This document shows positions 28,869 to 38,539 of a DNA stretch of 64,000 bases, in pieces. This DNA comes from Burkholderiales bacterium 67-32 (lineage in GTDB: Bacteria; Pseudomonadota; Gammaproteobacteria; Burkholderiales; Burkholderiaceae_B), in assembly GCA_001898625.1 (NCBI GenBank), contig MKUP01000011.1, positions 62,001-126,000 of the forward strand, read 5' to 3'. A program made the position numbers and the translations under genes. Position 1 is the stretch's first letter, and each line of letters opens with the position of its first letter. The notes beneath the pieces were generated by a model that had not been told where the DNA came from, made no database searches, and saw only the letters and a program-made list of their open reading frames with translations.

Positions 28869-31800
28869 TCAGTGCGCCTGCGGCGCGGCGGCGCCGGCCT
28901 CGGCCAGTTCGCGCCGGCGCGCGGCGCCGGTGGCGTGGTCGCGGGCCAGCAGCGAATAGACGGTGGGCAGCACGAACAGGGTGAACAGCGTGCCCACCAC
29001 CATGCCGCAGACGATGACGATGCCCAGGCCGAAGCGGCTCTGCGCGCCCGCGCCCGAGGCGCCCAGCAGCGGCAGCAGCCCGAACACCATGGCGGCCGTG
29101 GTCATCAGGATGGGCCGCAGGCGGATCTGCGCGGCGCGCAGCACCGCCTCGACGGGCGTGAGCCCTTCGGCCGCGCGCAGTTCGTTGGCGAACTCCACCA
29201 TCAGGATGCCGTGCTTGCTGATCAGGCCGATCAGCGTCACCAGTCCGATCTGGGTATAGATGTTGAGCGTGGCCCCGCCCAGCGCCAGCGGCACCAGCGC
29301 GCCGCAGATGGACAGCGGCACCGTGATCAGGATGACCAGCGGATCGACCAGGCTCTCGTACTGAGCCGCCAGCACCAGGTAGATGACGATCAGCGCGGCG
29401 GCGAAGGCCAGCGCCAGCGCATTGCCCTCCTGCTTGTACTGGCGCGCGTCCGACTGCCAGTCGTGGCTGAAGTCCGCGGGCAGGTCCGCCGCGACCGATT
29501 CCAGGAAAGCCACCGCGTCGCCCAACGTCACGCCGGGCGCGGGAATGGCCTGGAAGGTGGCCGAGTTCTGCTGGTCGAACTGGGTCAGCTTGTTGGGTTC
29601 GACTTGCACCGACACCGCGACCACCGACGACAGCGGCACGAGATCGCCATCGGCGGTGCGCACGTACTGGAGCGCCAGCGCCTCGGGCGTGAGCCGCCGC
29701 TCGCGCGTGCTTTGCGGGATCACGTCGTATGAACGGCCGTCCAGGCCGAAGCGGTTGATGTAGTTCTCGCCCACCAGCACCGCCAGCGATTCGCCGATGT
29801 CGCGCATGCCTATGCCCAGGCTGTTCGCCTTGGCGCGATCCACCTTCACCTGCACGACGGGGTTGTTGTAGTCCAGGTCGCTGTCCACCACCACGAACAG
29901 GCCGCTCTGTCGCGCCCGCTGCTTGATGTCTTCCATGGCGTCGAACAGGGTACGGTAGTCCAGCGAGCTGCGCAGCACCATCTGCACCGGCAGCCCGCCC
30001 GTGGAGCCCGGCAGCGCGGGCAACTGGAACGCGAAGATGCTGCTGCCCTCGACGTCGTTCACGGCCGCCTGCAGCGCCGACTGGACCTCGGCCCCCGAAC
30101 GCTCGCGCGCGTCCCACGCCGACAGATCGATACCGCCGATGCTGGAGGCCAGCCCGTCGCTGCCGTTGATGATCCAGCGCCCCGTGGTCTCGGGCAGGCT
30201 CTTGTAGATGTCGTCCAGCTTGCGCGAGTAGTGTTCGACGTAGTCGAGGTTGGCATACTGCGGCGACTTGACCGCGGTCAGCACACTGGCCTGGTCCTCC
30301 ACCGGCGCCAGTTCGCGCTGCGGCATCGAATACAGCACCGGCAGGCTCACGCAGACCGCCAGCGCCAGTGCGCCCGTCACCCAGCGGTGCCGCAGCGAAC
30401 GCTGCAGCACCGAAGCGTAGCCGCGCGTCAGGCCGCCGAAGAAACGCTCGGCCAGCCGCGCCATGCGTCCTTCGTTCTGCTGCGCGGGAAGCAGGAAGGA
30501 ACTCATGACCGGCGACAGCGTCAGCGCGACCACGCCGGATACGACCACCGAGCCGGCCAGCGTGAACGCGAATTCCTTGAACAGCGCGCCGGTCAGTCCC
30601 CCCATCAAGCCGATGGGCGCATAGACGGCCGCCAGGGTCAGCGTCATCGCGATGACCGGACCCGCCACTTCGCGCGCGCCGATCAGCGCGGCCGCGGCGG
30701 GCGAGCGCCCCGCCTCGATATGCCGGTGGACGTTCTCGACCACCACGATGGCATCGTCCACCACCAGTCCGATGGCCAGCACCATCGCGAGCAGCGTCAA
30801 GAGGTTCACGCTGAACCCGAACGCCAGCATCAGCGCCGCCGCGCCCAGCATGGACAGCGGGATGGTGACGATCGGCACCAGCACCGTGCGCAACGACCCC
30901 AGGCACAGGAAGATCACCGCCACCACGATGATCAGCGCCTCGATCAGCGTGTGCACGACCTCGTCGATGGACGCCTTGATGAAACGCGAGGTCTCGAACG
31001 CCAGTTGAGCATGCACGCCCGGCGGCAGGGTCTTGTCGATCTCGGCAAGCTGCTTGCGTATGCCGTCCACGATCACCAGCGGATTGCCGGACGGCGTGGA
31101 CGCCAGGCCCACGAACACCGCCGGGGTGCCGTCCATGGTGGCGCTGCTCTCGGTCGAGGCCGCGCCCAGCTCCACCGTGCCGACGTCGCGCAGCCGCACC
31201 AGCCCGTTGGCGTCGCTGTGGACCACCATGTCGCGGAATTCCTCGACGCTGATGAGGTCGGTGTTGACGCGCACGTTGGCGATCACGTACATGCCCTTCA
31301 CCTTGCCAGGCGCCGCCTGGTAGTTGTTGCGGCGCACCGCCTCGGCCACGTCGGCCGCGGTCAGGCCCCGCCCGGCCAGCCTGTCGGGGTCCAGCCACAG
31401 CCGCATCGCCAGCCGCTGGGCGCCATAGACCGACACCTTGGCGACGCCTTCGATGCCGGAGAACTTCGGCTCCACGACCCGGCGCACATAGTCGCTCAGC
31501 GCCGGCATCGACAGCGTGTCGCTGGCGAAGCCGACGTAGGCGACGTCGGTGGACTCGCCGGCCGACCGTTCGATCACCGGGTCGTAGGCCTGCTCGGGCA
31601 GCCGGTAGCGCACCTGGTTGACCTTGGCCATGACCTCGGCCAGGGCCTGCGTGGAGTCGCGGTTCAGCTCCATGCGTACCGTCACGATGCTGCGCCCCTG
31701 CACCGACGACGAAGACAGGTAGTCGATACCCTCGACCGACGACACGGCCTGGGCGATGGGTTGCGTGACGAATCCCTGCATCAGCTCGGCCGACGCGCCG

Positions 31801-31955
31801 GGGTACTCGGTCGTGATGGTGACGGTCGAACTCTCGAGCAGCGGATACTGGCGGATCGGCAGCCGGCTCAGGGACAACAGGCCCAGCAGCAGGATCAGTG
31901 CGCTCACCACCAGGGCCAGGACGGGGCGGCGGACGAAGACGTCGGTGAATGTCAT
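28869..31955 (-). CDS. RND multidrug efflux transporter (HAE1, AcrB/MexB type)
   Basis: 1028-aa inner-membrane proton-driven pump. Starts MTFTDVFVRRPVLALVVSAL as in the HAE1 family. The proton-relay Asp pair is in TM4 (MVLAIGLVVDDAIVVVENV). Two large periplasmic loops and 12 TM helices are recognisable, and the second half carries PLSICGALVPLALGGATLNI. Length is typical (1020-1050). The operon order MFP-RND-OMF is complete. Substrates cannot be predicted from sequence. Confidence 0.96.
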   Translation of the reverse strand: MTFTDVFVRRPVLALVVSALILLLGLLSLSRLPIRQYPLLESSTVTITTEYPGASAELMQGFVTQPIAQAVSSVEGIDYLSSSSVQGRSIVTVRMELNRDSTQALAEVMAKVNQVRYRLPEQAYDPVIERSAGESTDVAYVGFASDTLSMPALSDYVRRVVEPKFSGIEGVAKVSVYGAQRLAMRLWLDPDRLAGRGLTAADVAEAVRRNNYQAAPGKVKGMYVIANVRVNTDLISVEEFRDMVVHSDANGLVRLRDVGTVELGAASTESSATMDGTPAVFVGLASTPSGNPLVIVDGIRKQLAEIDKTLPPGVHAQLAFETSRFIKASIDEVVHTLIEALIIVVAVIFLCLGSLRTVLVPIVTIPLSMLGAAALMLAFGFSVNLLTLLAMVLAIGLVVDDAIVVVENVHRHIEAGRSPAAAALIGAREVAGPVIAMTLTLAAVYAPIGLMGGLTGALFKEFAFTLAGSVVVSGVVALTLSPVMSSFLLPAQQNEGRMARLAERFFGGLTRGYASVLQRSLRHRWVTGALALAVCVSLPVLYSMPQRELAPVEDQASVLTAVKSPQYANLDYVEHYSRKLDDIYKSLPETTGRWIINGSDGLASSIGGIDLSAWDARERSGAEVQSALQAAVNDVEGSSIFAFQLPALPGSTGGLPVQMVLRSSLDYRTLFDAMEDIKQRARQSGLFVVVDSDLDYNNPVVQVKVDRAKANSLGIGMRDIGESLAVLVGENYINRFGLDGRSYDVIPQSTRERRLTPEALALQYVRTADGDLVPLSSVVAVSVQVEPNKLTQFDQQNSATFQAIPAPGVTLGDAVAFLESVAADLPADFSHDWQSDARQYKQEGNALALAFAAALIVIYLVLAAQYESLVDPLVILITVPLSICGALVPLALGGATLNIYTQIGLVTLIGLISKHGILMVEFANELRAAEGLTPVEAVLRAAQIRLRPILMTTAAMVFGLLPLLGASGAGAQSRFGLGIVIVCGMVVGTLFTLFVLPTVYSLLARDHATGAARRRELAEAGAAAPQAH

Positions 31956-31968
31956 GGCGGCCCCCGGT

Positions 31969-33075
31969 TCAGATGCCGGAGACGCGCGCGGCGGACGCGG
32001 TGTCGCGCAGCGTATCGCCCGCGCTCAGCTCCACCGGCATGCCGTCGTTCAGCTTGAGCTGGCCCGAGGTGACCACGCGATCGCTCTCGCGCAGGCCCTC
32101 CTCGATCTCGACCAGGCCTTCCTGGCGCGTCCCCACCTTGACGGCCACCCGCTTGGCCACCAGTCCCTTGCCCGGGGCCTCCTGCACGACGAACACGGTG
32201 TCGCCGTAGGCGGTATAGGTGACCGCGGTCTCGGGCACCGCCAGCACCGAGGCCGGGCCGTCCTGGCGCTCGACCTTGACGCTGGCGTACATGCCCGCTT
32301 TCAGTACGCCTTCCGGATTGGCCAGGCTGGCCTGGACCCGCACGGTGCGCGAACGCGAGATCATCGGGTCGATCGCGTTGATCGTGGCACGGAAACGCCT
32401 GCCCGGATAGGCATCCACCCGCACGTCCACGGGCTGGCCGGCGCGCAGCCGCGGCACGGCCTGTTCGTCCAGCGAGAAATTGGCGCGCAGCGACGCGGCA
32501 TCGACCAGCGTCGCGATGGGATCGGCGGCATTCAGGTACTGCCCCGCATGGACCCGGCGCAGGCCCAGCGTACCGTTGAACGGTGCCCGGACCGTCTTCT
32601 GCGCGATCAGGGCCTGGATCCGCTGCAGCTCTCCCTGCGCCATGTCCCGCGCGGCGCGGGCGTTGTCGAGCTGTTCGCGCGTGGCGGCATCCTCGTCCAG
32701 CAGCCTGGACACGCGGGCGTACTGGAGCTCGGCGTTGCGCAGTTGCGCCTCCAGGCGCCGCGCCTCGGCCTGCTCGGGGGCGTCGTTCAATTGCACCAGC
32801 ACCTGCCCGGCCTTGACCCGCTGGCCCGACTCGAAGGCGATGCGCGTGATGCGCCCGCCCACTTCGGTAGCCAGGAGGACCTGGCGTACCGCCTCCAGTT
32901 CGCCGACACCGACGTAAACCTGCGGCAACCGGGCGCGCTGCACCGCTGCCACGGCCACCTTGGGGGCGGGATAAGCGGCGGGAGGAGCGTCGTCGCCGCC
33001 CGATGCGGCGACGCGCACGCCGGCCAGGACGACGGCGGCCAGTATCGCCGTGCCCACCAGGATTTTCTTGCGCAT
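31969..33075 (-). CDS. RND periplasmic adaptor (membrane fusion protein)
   Basis: 368 aa: an N-terminal anchor or signal (KKILVGTAILAAVVLAGVRV), lipoyl/hairpin region (ARLPQVYVGVGELEAVRQVL; TEVGGRITRIAFESGQRVKA), a beta-barrel domain (ATINAIDPMISRSRTVRVQA) and a membrane-proximal domain. First gene of the operon, start MRKKILVG at 33075. Divergent from the Cys-rich regulator. Confidence 0.94.
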   Translation of the reverse strand: MRKKILVGTAILAAVVLAGVRVAASGGDDAPPAAYPAPKVAVAAVQRARLPQVYVGVGELEAVRQVLLATEVGGRITRIAFESGQRVKAGQVLVQLNDAPEQAEARRLEAQLRNAELQYARVSRLLDEDAATREQLDNARAARDMAQGELQRIQALIAQKTVRAPFNGTLGLRRVHAGQYLNAADPIATLVDAASLRANFSLDEQAVPRLRAGQPVDVRVDAYPGRRFRATINAIDPMISRSRTVRVQASLANPEGVLKAGMYASVKVERQDGPASVLAVPETAVTYTAYGDTVFVVQEAPGKGLVAKRVAVKVGTRQEGLVEIEEGLRESDRVVTSGQLKLNDGMPVELSAGDTLRDTASAARVSGI

Positions 33076-33192
33076 GATGCGGACCTTGAAGGAGGGATGA
33101 AGCCCCTCCGGGCGCGGCCTGGGGACCGGGAGCGTCGAACGGCAACCCGGATTCCTCGACAACGTGACCGGCAGGGCCTATTATCAAAGCAA

Positions 33193-33233
33193 TTTCTTGC
33201 ATATTAGAGAGCGCCTTTTATTTATGCAAGAAA
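33193..33233. promoter_or_regulatory. Long-spaced inverted repeat between the RND operon and its regulator
   Basis: TTTCTTGCAT (33193-33202) and ATGCAAGAAA (33224-33233) are perfect inverted copies separated by 21 nt. The right arm lies 16 nt before the regulator ATG, so binding should repress it. Two half-sites three helical turns apart (centre to centre 31 nt) suggest a dimer of dimers or DNA looping. AT-rich island in GC-rich DNA. Confidence 0.65.
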
Positions 33234-33249
33234 AACCTTGGATAATTGA

Positions 33250-33873
33250 ATGGTATTCCCCACCACCGATCGCATCCTGTTCTTCATCAAGACCCATGGG
33301 CCGGTCTCCACCGCCACCCTCGCCCGCAAGCTGGACCTGACCTCCGAGGCCGCGCGCCAGCAGGTGCAGAAGCTGGTGGCGGCGGGCCTGGTCGAGGGCC
33401 GCCAGCAGCCCGCGGCGGGCGCCGGCCGGCCCCGCCAGGACTGGGTGCTGACGGAAGCGGGCAATCGTCGCTTTCCCGACACACACGCCCAATTGACGAC
33501 GCAGTTGATCGACTCGATCCGGCAGTTGTTCGGCGAAGAAGGCCTGGACCGCCTGATCGCCAGGCGCGAGGCCGAAGCCCGGGTCGCCTATGCGGCGGCC
33601 TGCGATGGCGAGAACCTGGAGGAACGCCTGCACCAGTTGGCGCAGGTCCGCTCCAACGAGGGCTACATGGCGCGGGTGGAGCGCGACGGCGCCGACTGGC
33701 TGCTGGTGGAGGACCACTGTCCGATCTGCGCGGCGGCGCAGGCGTGCCAGGGCTTCTGCCGTTCGGAACTGCAATTGTTCCAGGAGATCGCGGGCCAGGG
33801 CACGCAGGTGGCGCGCGAGCAGCACCTGTTGGCGGGGGGTGGCCGCTGCGTATACCGCATCCACAAGGTGTAG
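33250..33873 (+). CDS. SufR-like HTH regulator with a Cys-rich C-terminus
   Basis: 207 aa. Winged HTH at about 1-70 (FFIKTHGPVSTATLARKLDL, SEAARQQVQKLVAAGLVEGR) of the DeoR/ArsR-like COG2345 group. The C-terminal region has cysteines at about 157, 160, 166, 170 and 200 (EDHCPICAAAQACQGFC). In SufR this part binds an iron-sulfur cluster; metal or redox sensing is therefore likely here. Divergent from the RND operon with a shared inverted repeat, so it is probably the repressor of the pump. Confidence 0.85.
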   Translation: MVFPTTDRILFFIKTHGPVSTATLARKLDLTSEAARQQVQKLVAAGLVEGRQQPAAGAGRPRQDWVLTEAGNRRFPDTHAQLTTQLIDSIRQLFGEEGLDRLIARREAEARVAYAAACDGENLEERLHQLAQVRSNEGYMARVERDGADWLLVEDHCPICAAAQACQGFCRSELQLFQEIAGQGTQVAREQHLLAGGGRCVYRIHKV

Positions 33874-33908
33874 GGGCGGTCTAGCACCATAGAACCTGCG
33901 AGCAGACG

Positions 33909-33943
33909 AAAAAACAAGGCCCCGCCTCTTGCGAAGCGGGGCC
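33909..33943 (-). terminator. Intrinsic terminator of aspS
   Basis: On the minus strand the stem GGCCCCGC / GCGGGGCC (arms 33943-33936 and 33925-33918) with a 10-nt loop is followed by TTGTTTTTTCG. It lies about 30 nt past the aspS stop. Confidence 0.8.
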
Positions 33944-33971
33944 CGGATAGCCGCGTGGCGAAACCGGCGGC

Positions 33972-35771
33972 TTACTGCGCCGTCTTCGTCTCGGCCGCTC
34001 GCAGGCGGACGTGCAGCTCGCGCAGTTGCTTCTCGTCGACCATCGACGGGGCGCCGGTCAGCAGGCACTGGGCGCGCTGGGTCTTGGGGAAGGCGATCAC
34101 GTCGCGGATGGACTCGGCGCCGGCCATCATCGTGACGATGCGGTCCAAGCCGAAGGCGATGCCGCCGTGCGGGGGCGCGCCGTACTGCAGCGCGTCCAGC
34201 AGGAAGCCGAACTTGATCTGGGCCTCTTCGGCATCGATCTTCAGCGCGCGGAACACCTTGCTCTGCACTTCTTCGCGATGGATACGGACCGAGCCGCCGC
34301 CGATCTCCCAGCCGTTCAGCACCATGTCGTAGGCCTTGGCCAAGCACGCGCCGGGGTTCGACTCCAGCAGGTCTTCATGGCCGTCCTTGGGCGAGGTGAA
34401 CGGATGATGAGCAGCGGTGTAGCGCTGCTCTTCCTCGTCGTACTCGAACATCGGGAAGTCGACCACCCACAGCGGCCGCCAGTCGGCTTCGAGCAGGCCC
34501 TGCTTGCGGCCGAACTCGCTATGGCCGATCTTCACGCGCAGCGCGCCGATCGAGTCGTTGACGATGCGGGCCTTGTCCGCGCCGAAGAACAGGATGTCGC
34601 CATCCTGCGCGCCGCTGCGCTTGAGCAGCTCGGTCAGCGCGGCGTCGTGGATGTTCTTGACGATGGGCGATTGCAGCCCGTCGCGGCCCTTGGCCAGCTC
34701 GTTTACCTTGATCCAGGCCAGGCCGCGCGCGCCATAGATGGCAACGAATTGCGTGTAGGCATCGATCTCGCTGCGGCTCAACTCGGCGCCGCCCGGCACC
34801 CGCAGGGCCACCACACGGCCGCCTTCGCTGTTGGCCGCGCTGGCGAACACCTTGAAGTCGACGTCCTTCATGACGTCGGTCAGGTCGGTGAACTCGAGCT
34901 TGACGCGCAGGTCCGGCTTGTCGGAACCGAAGCGGCCCATGGCTTCGCTCCACGGCATGACCGGGAACGGGTTGGCCAGTTCGACGCCCTTCACTTCCTT
35001 GAACACGTGACGGATCATGTTCTCGAAGATGTCGCGGATTTCCTGTTCGTTCAGGAACGAGGTCTCGCAGTCGATCTGGGTGAACTCGGGCTGGCGGTCG
35101 GCGCGCAGGTCCTCGTCGCGGAAGCACTTGACGATCTGGTAGTAGCGGTCGAAGCCCGACACCATCAGCAGTTGCTTGAACAGCTGGGGCGATTGCGGCA
35201 GCGCGAAGAAATGGCCCGGGTTGACGCGCGAGGGCACCAGGTAGTCGCGCGCGCCTTCGGGCGTGCTCTTGGTGAGCATGGGCGTCTCGATGTCGATGAA
35301 GCCCAGGCCGTCCAGGTACTTGCGCGACTCGATCGCCACGCGATAGCGCAGCATCAGGTTCTGCTGCATCTGCGGGCGGCGCAGGTCCAGCACGCGGTGC
35401 GTCAGGCGGGTGGTTTCCGACAGGTTCTCGTCGTCGAGCTGGAACGGCGGCGTCACCGACGCGTTCAGGATCTCGATGTCGTGCGCCAGCACTTCGATCT
35501 CGCCCGACTTCAGCGCCGGGTTGGTCGTGCCCTCGGGGCGCTTGCGGACCAGGCCGGTCACGCGCACGCAGAATTCGTTGCGCAGGCGCTCGGCGATCTG
35601 GAAGGTGTCGGCGCGATCGGGATCGCAGACGACCTGGGCCAGGCCTTCGCGGTCGCGCAGGTCGATGAAGATGACGCCGCCATGGTCGCGGCGGCGATGC
35701 ACCCAGCCAAACAGGGTCACGGTTTGTCCCAGGTACTCGGTCGAGACCTGGCCGGTATAGCAGGTACGCAT
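33972..35771 (-). CDS. aspS: Aspartyl-tRNA synthetase
   Basis: 599-aa class II synthetase that charges tRNA-Asp. OB-fold anticodon domain at the N-terminus ([20 protein letters not shown]). Motif 2 reads [19 protein letters not shown], a bacterial GAD insertion is present, and motif 3 reads [14 protein letters not shown]. Length fits bacterial AspRS (about 590-600). It may be non-discriminating (Asp/Asn) in this lineage; not decidable here. Part of the fmdB-DUF502-aspS block. Confidence 0.98.
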   Translation of the reverse strand: MRTCYTGQVSTEYLGQTVTLFGWVHRRRDHGGVIFIDLRDREGLAQVVCDPDRADTFQIAERLRNEFCVRVTGLVRKRPEGTTNPALKSGEIEVLAHDIEILNASVTPPFQLDDENLSETTRLTHRVLDLRRPQMQQNLMLRYRVAIESRKYLDGLGFIDIETPMLTKSTPEGARDYLVPSRVNPGHFFALPQSPQLFKQLLMVSGFDRYYQIVKCFRDEDLRADRQPEFTQIDCETSFLNEQEIRDIFENMIRHVFKEVKGVELANPFPVMPWSEAMGRFGSDKPDLRVKLEFTDLTDVMKDVDFKVFASAANSEGGRVVALRVPGGAELSRSEIDAYTQFVAIYGARGLAWIKVNELAKGRDGLQSPIVKNIHDAALTELLKRSGAQDGDILFFGADKARIVNDSIGALRVKIGHSEFGRKQGLLEADWRPLWVVDFPMFEYDEEEQRYTAAHHPFTSPKDGHEDLLESNPGACLAKAYDMVLNGWEIGGGSVRIHREEVQSKVFRALKIDAEEAQIKFGFLLDALQYGAPPHGGIAFGLDRIVTMMAGAESIRDVIAFPKTQRAQCLLTGAPSMVDEKQLRELHVRLRAAETKTAQ

Positions 35772-35847
35772 GAAATCTCCGTCTAAATTGGTGTGTATCG
35801 ATGCAGGGCCGGGCCGCGCACACGCGCGCCGGACGTCCTCGGGGACG

Positions 35848-36447
35848 TCAATTGCCCCGCGCCGGAGAACCCGGCGCCACCACCCCCATCGATACGATGT
35901 ACTTCAAGGCCGCATCCACAGACATGCCGAGCTCGACGATATCGGCGCGCGGCACCATCAAAAAGAAGCCCGACGTCGGATTCGGCGTCGTCGGCACGTA
36001 AACGCTCACGCAGTCGGCGGGCAGGTGTTCGGCCACTTCGCCGCCCGGTGTCCCGGTCAGGAAGGCCAGCGTCCATGAGCCCTCGCGCGGATACTGCACC
36101 AGCACCGCCTTGCGGAAGGCCTGGCCATTGGGCGCCAGCACCGTGTCGCTGACCTGCTTGACCGAGTTGTAGATGGAACGCACCAGCGGGATGCGGCCCA
36201 GCAAGCCTTCCCAGACCTCGAGCAGCTTGCGCCCGAGCAGGTTGGCCGCACCCATTCCCGTCAGCAATACCACCAGGATCACCACCGCCAGGCCGAACCC
36301 GGGTATGTGGGTGCCGAACAGCGACTCGGACGTGAGCACCGACGGCACGACGGCCTCGAGCGTCGACACGACCAGGCCCAGGACCCACAGGGTGATGACC
36401 AGTGGGACCCAGATCAGCAATCCAGTGACGAAGTAGCGTTTGAACAC
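35848..36447 (-). CDS. DUF502 membrane protein
   Basis: 199 aa with two membrane segments ([40 protein letters not shown]), then a conserved soluble part ([40 protein letters not shown]). The GTG at 36447 gives the family start FKRYFVTG; the longer in-frame reading is Arg/Pro-rich and unsupported. Function unknown; the position between fmdB and aspS is widely conserved in betaproteobacteria. Confidence 0.9.
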   Translation of the reverse strand: MFKRYFVTGLLIWVPLVITLWVLGLVVSTLEAVVPSVLTSESLFGTHIPGFGLAVVILVVLLTGMGAANLLGRKLLEVWEGLLGRIPLVRSIYNSVKQVSDTVLAPNGQAFRKAVLVQYPREGSWTLAFLTGTPGGEVAEHLPADCVSVYVPTTPNPTSGFFLMVPRADIVELGMSVDAALKYIVSMGVVAPGSPARGN

Positions 36448-36484
36448 GAAGGTTCCAGTAGGAGCGGACGGCGCCGCGCCCGGG

Positions 36485-36829
36485 TCAGGTCGAGGCCGGC
36501 GTGCTCGGCGCGGGCGCGGCTGGCGACGACGCGGCCGCGGAATCCGAGCCGGACGAAGCACTTGCCGTGGACGAACTGCTTTCCGCGGACGAGCTGTTTT
36601 CCGTGGTTGACGACGAGGCGGCCGAACCGCCAGACTTGCCGCCGCTGTTGTTACGGAAATCGGTCACGTACCAGCCCGATCCCTTGAGCTGGAAGCCAGC
36701 CGCGGTCAATTGCTTGGAAAACGCGGCCTGCCCGCACTGGGGGCAGTCGGTCAACGGGGCATCGGACAGCTTCTGCAACACATCCTGCTGGTGTCCGCAG
36801 GCACTGCACTTGTAGGCGTAGATAGGCAT
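36485..36829 (-). CDS. FmdB-family zinc-ribbon protein
   Basis: 114 aa. The first 40 residues form the FmdB zinc ribbon MPIYAYKCSACGHQQDVLQK with a second pair CPQCG. The rest is a Ser/Ala/Thr-rich disordered tail. FmdB proteins are putative regulators, first seen with amidase/formamidase genes; the true role is unknown. Start MPIYAYKC at 36829. Confidence 0.92.
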   Translation of the reverse strand: MPIYAYKCSACGHQQDVLQKLSDAPLTDCPQCGQAAFSKQLTAAGFQLKGSGWYVTDFRNNSGGKSGGSAASSSTTENSSSAESSSSTASASSGSDSAAASSPAAPAPSTPAST

Positions 36830-36993
36830 CGCCAAGACTCCTCAGGCATACCTTGGCACCGAAGTCCGGCCGGGGCCGTTCGGGCCCGGGGGCCGGGCTT
36901 CGGGAAATTGATCAAAGCCTTGAATTTTAGCGACTTTTTGGGTATTTAGCGCGACGGGGCGGAAAAACGGCGCCGGCGGGAAATTCCCCACCC

Positions 36994-38271
36994 TCAGACC
37001 GGCAGCAGGAAGAAGATCGCGGCGATCGCCGTGGGCAGCGCGGCGCCCAGCAGCAGCGCGACCGGCGTAATGGTCCCGCCCGGGAAGGAACCCTTCAGTA
37101 TCGCGAAACCGGCCGGATTGGGCGCATTGGCGATGACCGTCAACCCCCCGCCGGTGACGGCACCCGCCACCAGCATGGTGCGCCAGGCTTCCGAAGTGCC
37201 GTCCACCAGCGATCCGAGGTAGGTCAGCGCCGCGTTGTCGGTGACGGCGGTCAGCGCGGTCGCGCCCCAGTACAGCACCAGCGGCGACATGTCGGCCAGC
37301 AGGTCCTGCAGCCACCATTTCTGCAGGCCGCCCAGCACCACCAGCCCGGCCAGGAAGAAGCCCACCATCAGGCCTTCCTTGATCATCAGCGGGCGCTGGT
37401 ACTTCCGGTAGGCCTCGGTATAACCGATGAACAGCAGGAACAGGCCGACGAACACCGCCGGGTGGTGCGCGAACAGCACGACGGCGGCCAGGAAGGCCAG
37501 GTGCACGGCGGTCACGGTCACGGGTACCCGACGCTCCTGCCCCGCTTCGGCGGATTCGGCCGGCGCCTCGGCCCGGATCAGGCGGTGGAAGCAGAGCGTC
37601 ACGATCAACGCGTTCAGGACCACCGCGCATGCCGCGCGCCAGCCGAAATGGGCCAGCATGTAGGCGCTGTCCCAGCCGAAGGTGGACGCCACCATCAGCA
37701 CAGGCGGCGCGGCGTACGAGGTCAGGACCCCGCCGATCGAGACGTTGACGAACAGCACGCCCAGGGTGAAATACTTGAAACGGGAGACCTCGATACGGTG
37801 GAAGCTGGTGTCGCGCAGCATGACCGCCGCCAGCGTCATGGCCGCCGGCTCGGTGATGAACGAACCCAGCAGCGGCACCACCGACAGGGTCAGGAAGTAG
37901 ACCGCGACCGACCGGCTGCCCGGCACCAGCGCAGCAATGGCACCCACCAGTTGCGTCACCAGGTTCAGGATAGGCCGGCTGGCGGCGATGACCATGATGG
38001 CGAACACGAACAGGGGCTCGGTGAAATTGCGCGTGTCCATGTATTCGACCGCCGCCCCGGCGCCCGACAGACCAGCCATGGCCACCAGCAGCACGAAGGC
38101 CCAGAACCCGAACACGGCCTCGACCTCGGACAGCATGTGCCAAAGCCCCGCGTGCCGCCCGCCCTTGTGCGCCAGCGCGGCAAAGGCAGGCACCGAGAAC
38201 GTGTGGATGATCGCGATCGCGAACAGGACGGTGGCGATCAGCTCGATCGCGCTGACGGAGGCAAGAGTCAT
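36994..38271 (-). CDS. Putative Na+/H+ antiporter (Na_H_antiport_2-like)
   Basis: 425 aa with about 11-12 hydrophobic segments: IELIATVLFAIAIIHTFSVP, FGFWAFVLLVAMAGLSGAGA, VPLLGSFITEPAAMTLAAVM and a terminal TPVALLLGAALPTAIAAIFF. Conserved polar text within helices (GATALTAVTDNAALTYLGSL; VIANAPNPAGFAIL) fits the ion-transporter group. Ion specificity is family assumption. The upstream 270 nt consist of a palindromic repeat. Confidence 0.85.
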   Translation of the reverse strand: MTLASVSAIELIATVLFAIAIIHTFSVPAFAALAHKGGRHAGLWHMLSEVEAVFGFWAFVLLVAMAGLSGAGAAVEYMDTRNFTEPLFVFAIMVIAASRPILNLVTQLVGAIAALVPGSRSVAVYFLTLSVVPLLGSFITEPAAMTLAAVMLRDTSFHRIEVSRFKYFTLGVLFVNVSIGGVLTSYAAPPVLMVASTFGWDSAYMLAHFGWRAACAVVLNALIVTLCFHRLIRAEAPAESAEAGQERRVPVTVTAVHLAFLAAVVLFAHHPAVFVGLFLLFIGYTEAYRKYQRPLMIKEGLMVGFFLAGLVVLGGLQKWWLQDLLADMSPLVLYWGATALTAVTDNAALTYLGSLVDGTSEAWRTMLVAGAVTGGGLTVIANAPNPAGFAILKGSFPGGTITPVALLLGAALPTAIAAIFFLLPV

Positions 38272-38284
38272 TGCTGGAGTTTAG

Positions 38285-38536
38285 CCCACCCCCTACCCGC
38301 TTCCGCGGGCCCCCTCAAGGGGGCGATGCGGGTGGACCGGCGGAGCCGGATCCACCGCATCCTGGGTCTAGTGGGACCTTCTTGGGTCGTGGCACGGTTG
38401 CTATCGCTGGCAGCCAGCGGTAGCAACCGTGCTTCAGTCCAAGACGGTTTCCCTAGACCCAGGAAACCGCGGATCTGGCTCCGCCAGTCCGCCAGTTTCG
38501 CCCCCCGGGGGGCGCCCGAAGGGCGTAGGGGGGGGC
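38285..38536. mobile_element. MITE-like palindromic element built from two inverted copies of the dispersed repeat (copy B)
   Basis: Left copy CCCCCTACCCGCTTCCGCGG with a CCGGCGGAGCCGGATCC hairpin (38287-38370). The right copy runs inverted (38452-38536) and ends in CGCCCGAAGGGCGTAGGGGG. Inner arms GGGTCTAG (38364-38371) and CTAGACCC (38453-38460) are perfect inverses, and the centre is a long hairpin CACGGTTGCTA (38393-38403) / TAGCAACCGTG (38421-38431). No transposase is encoded. The whole could fold into one long hairpin. Confidence 0.6.
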
Positions 38537-38539
38537 CTA

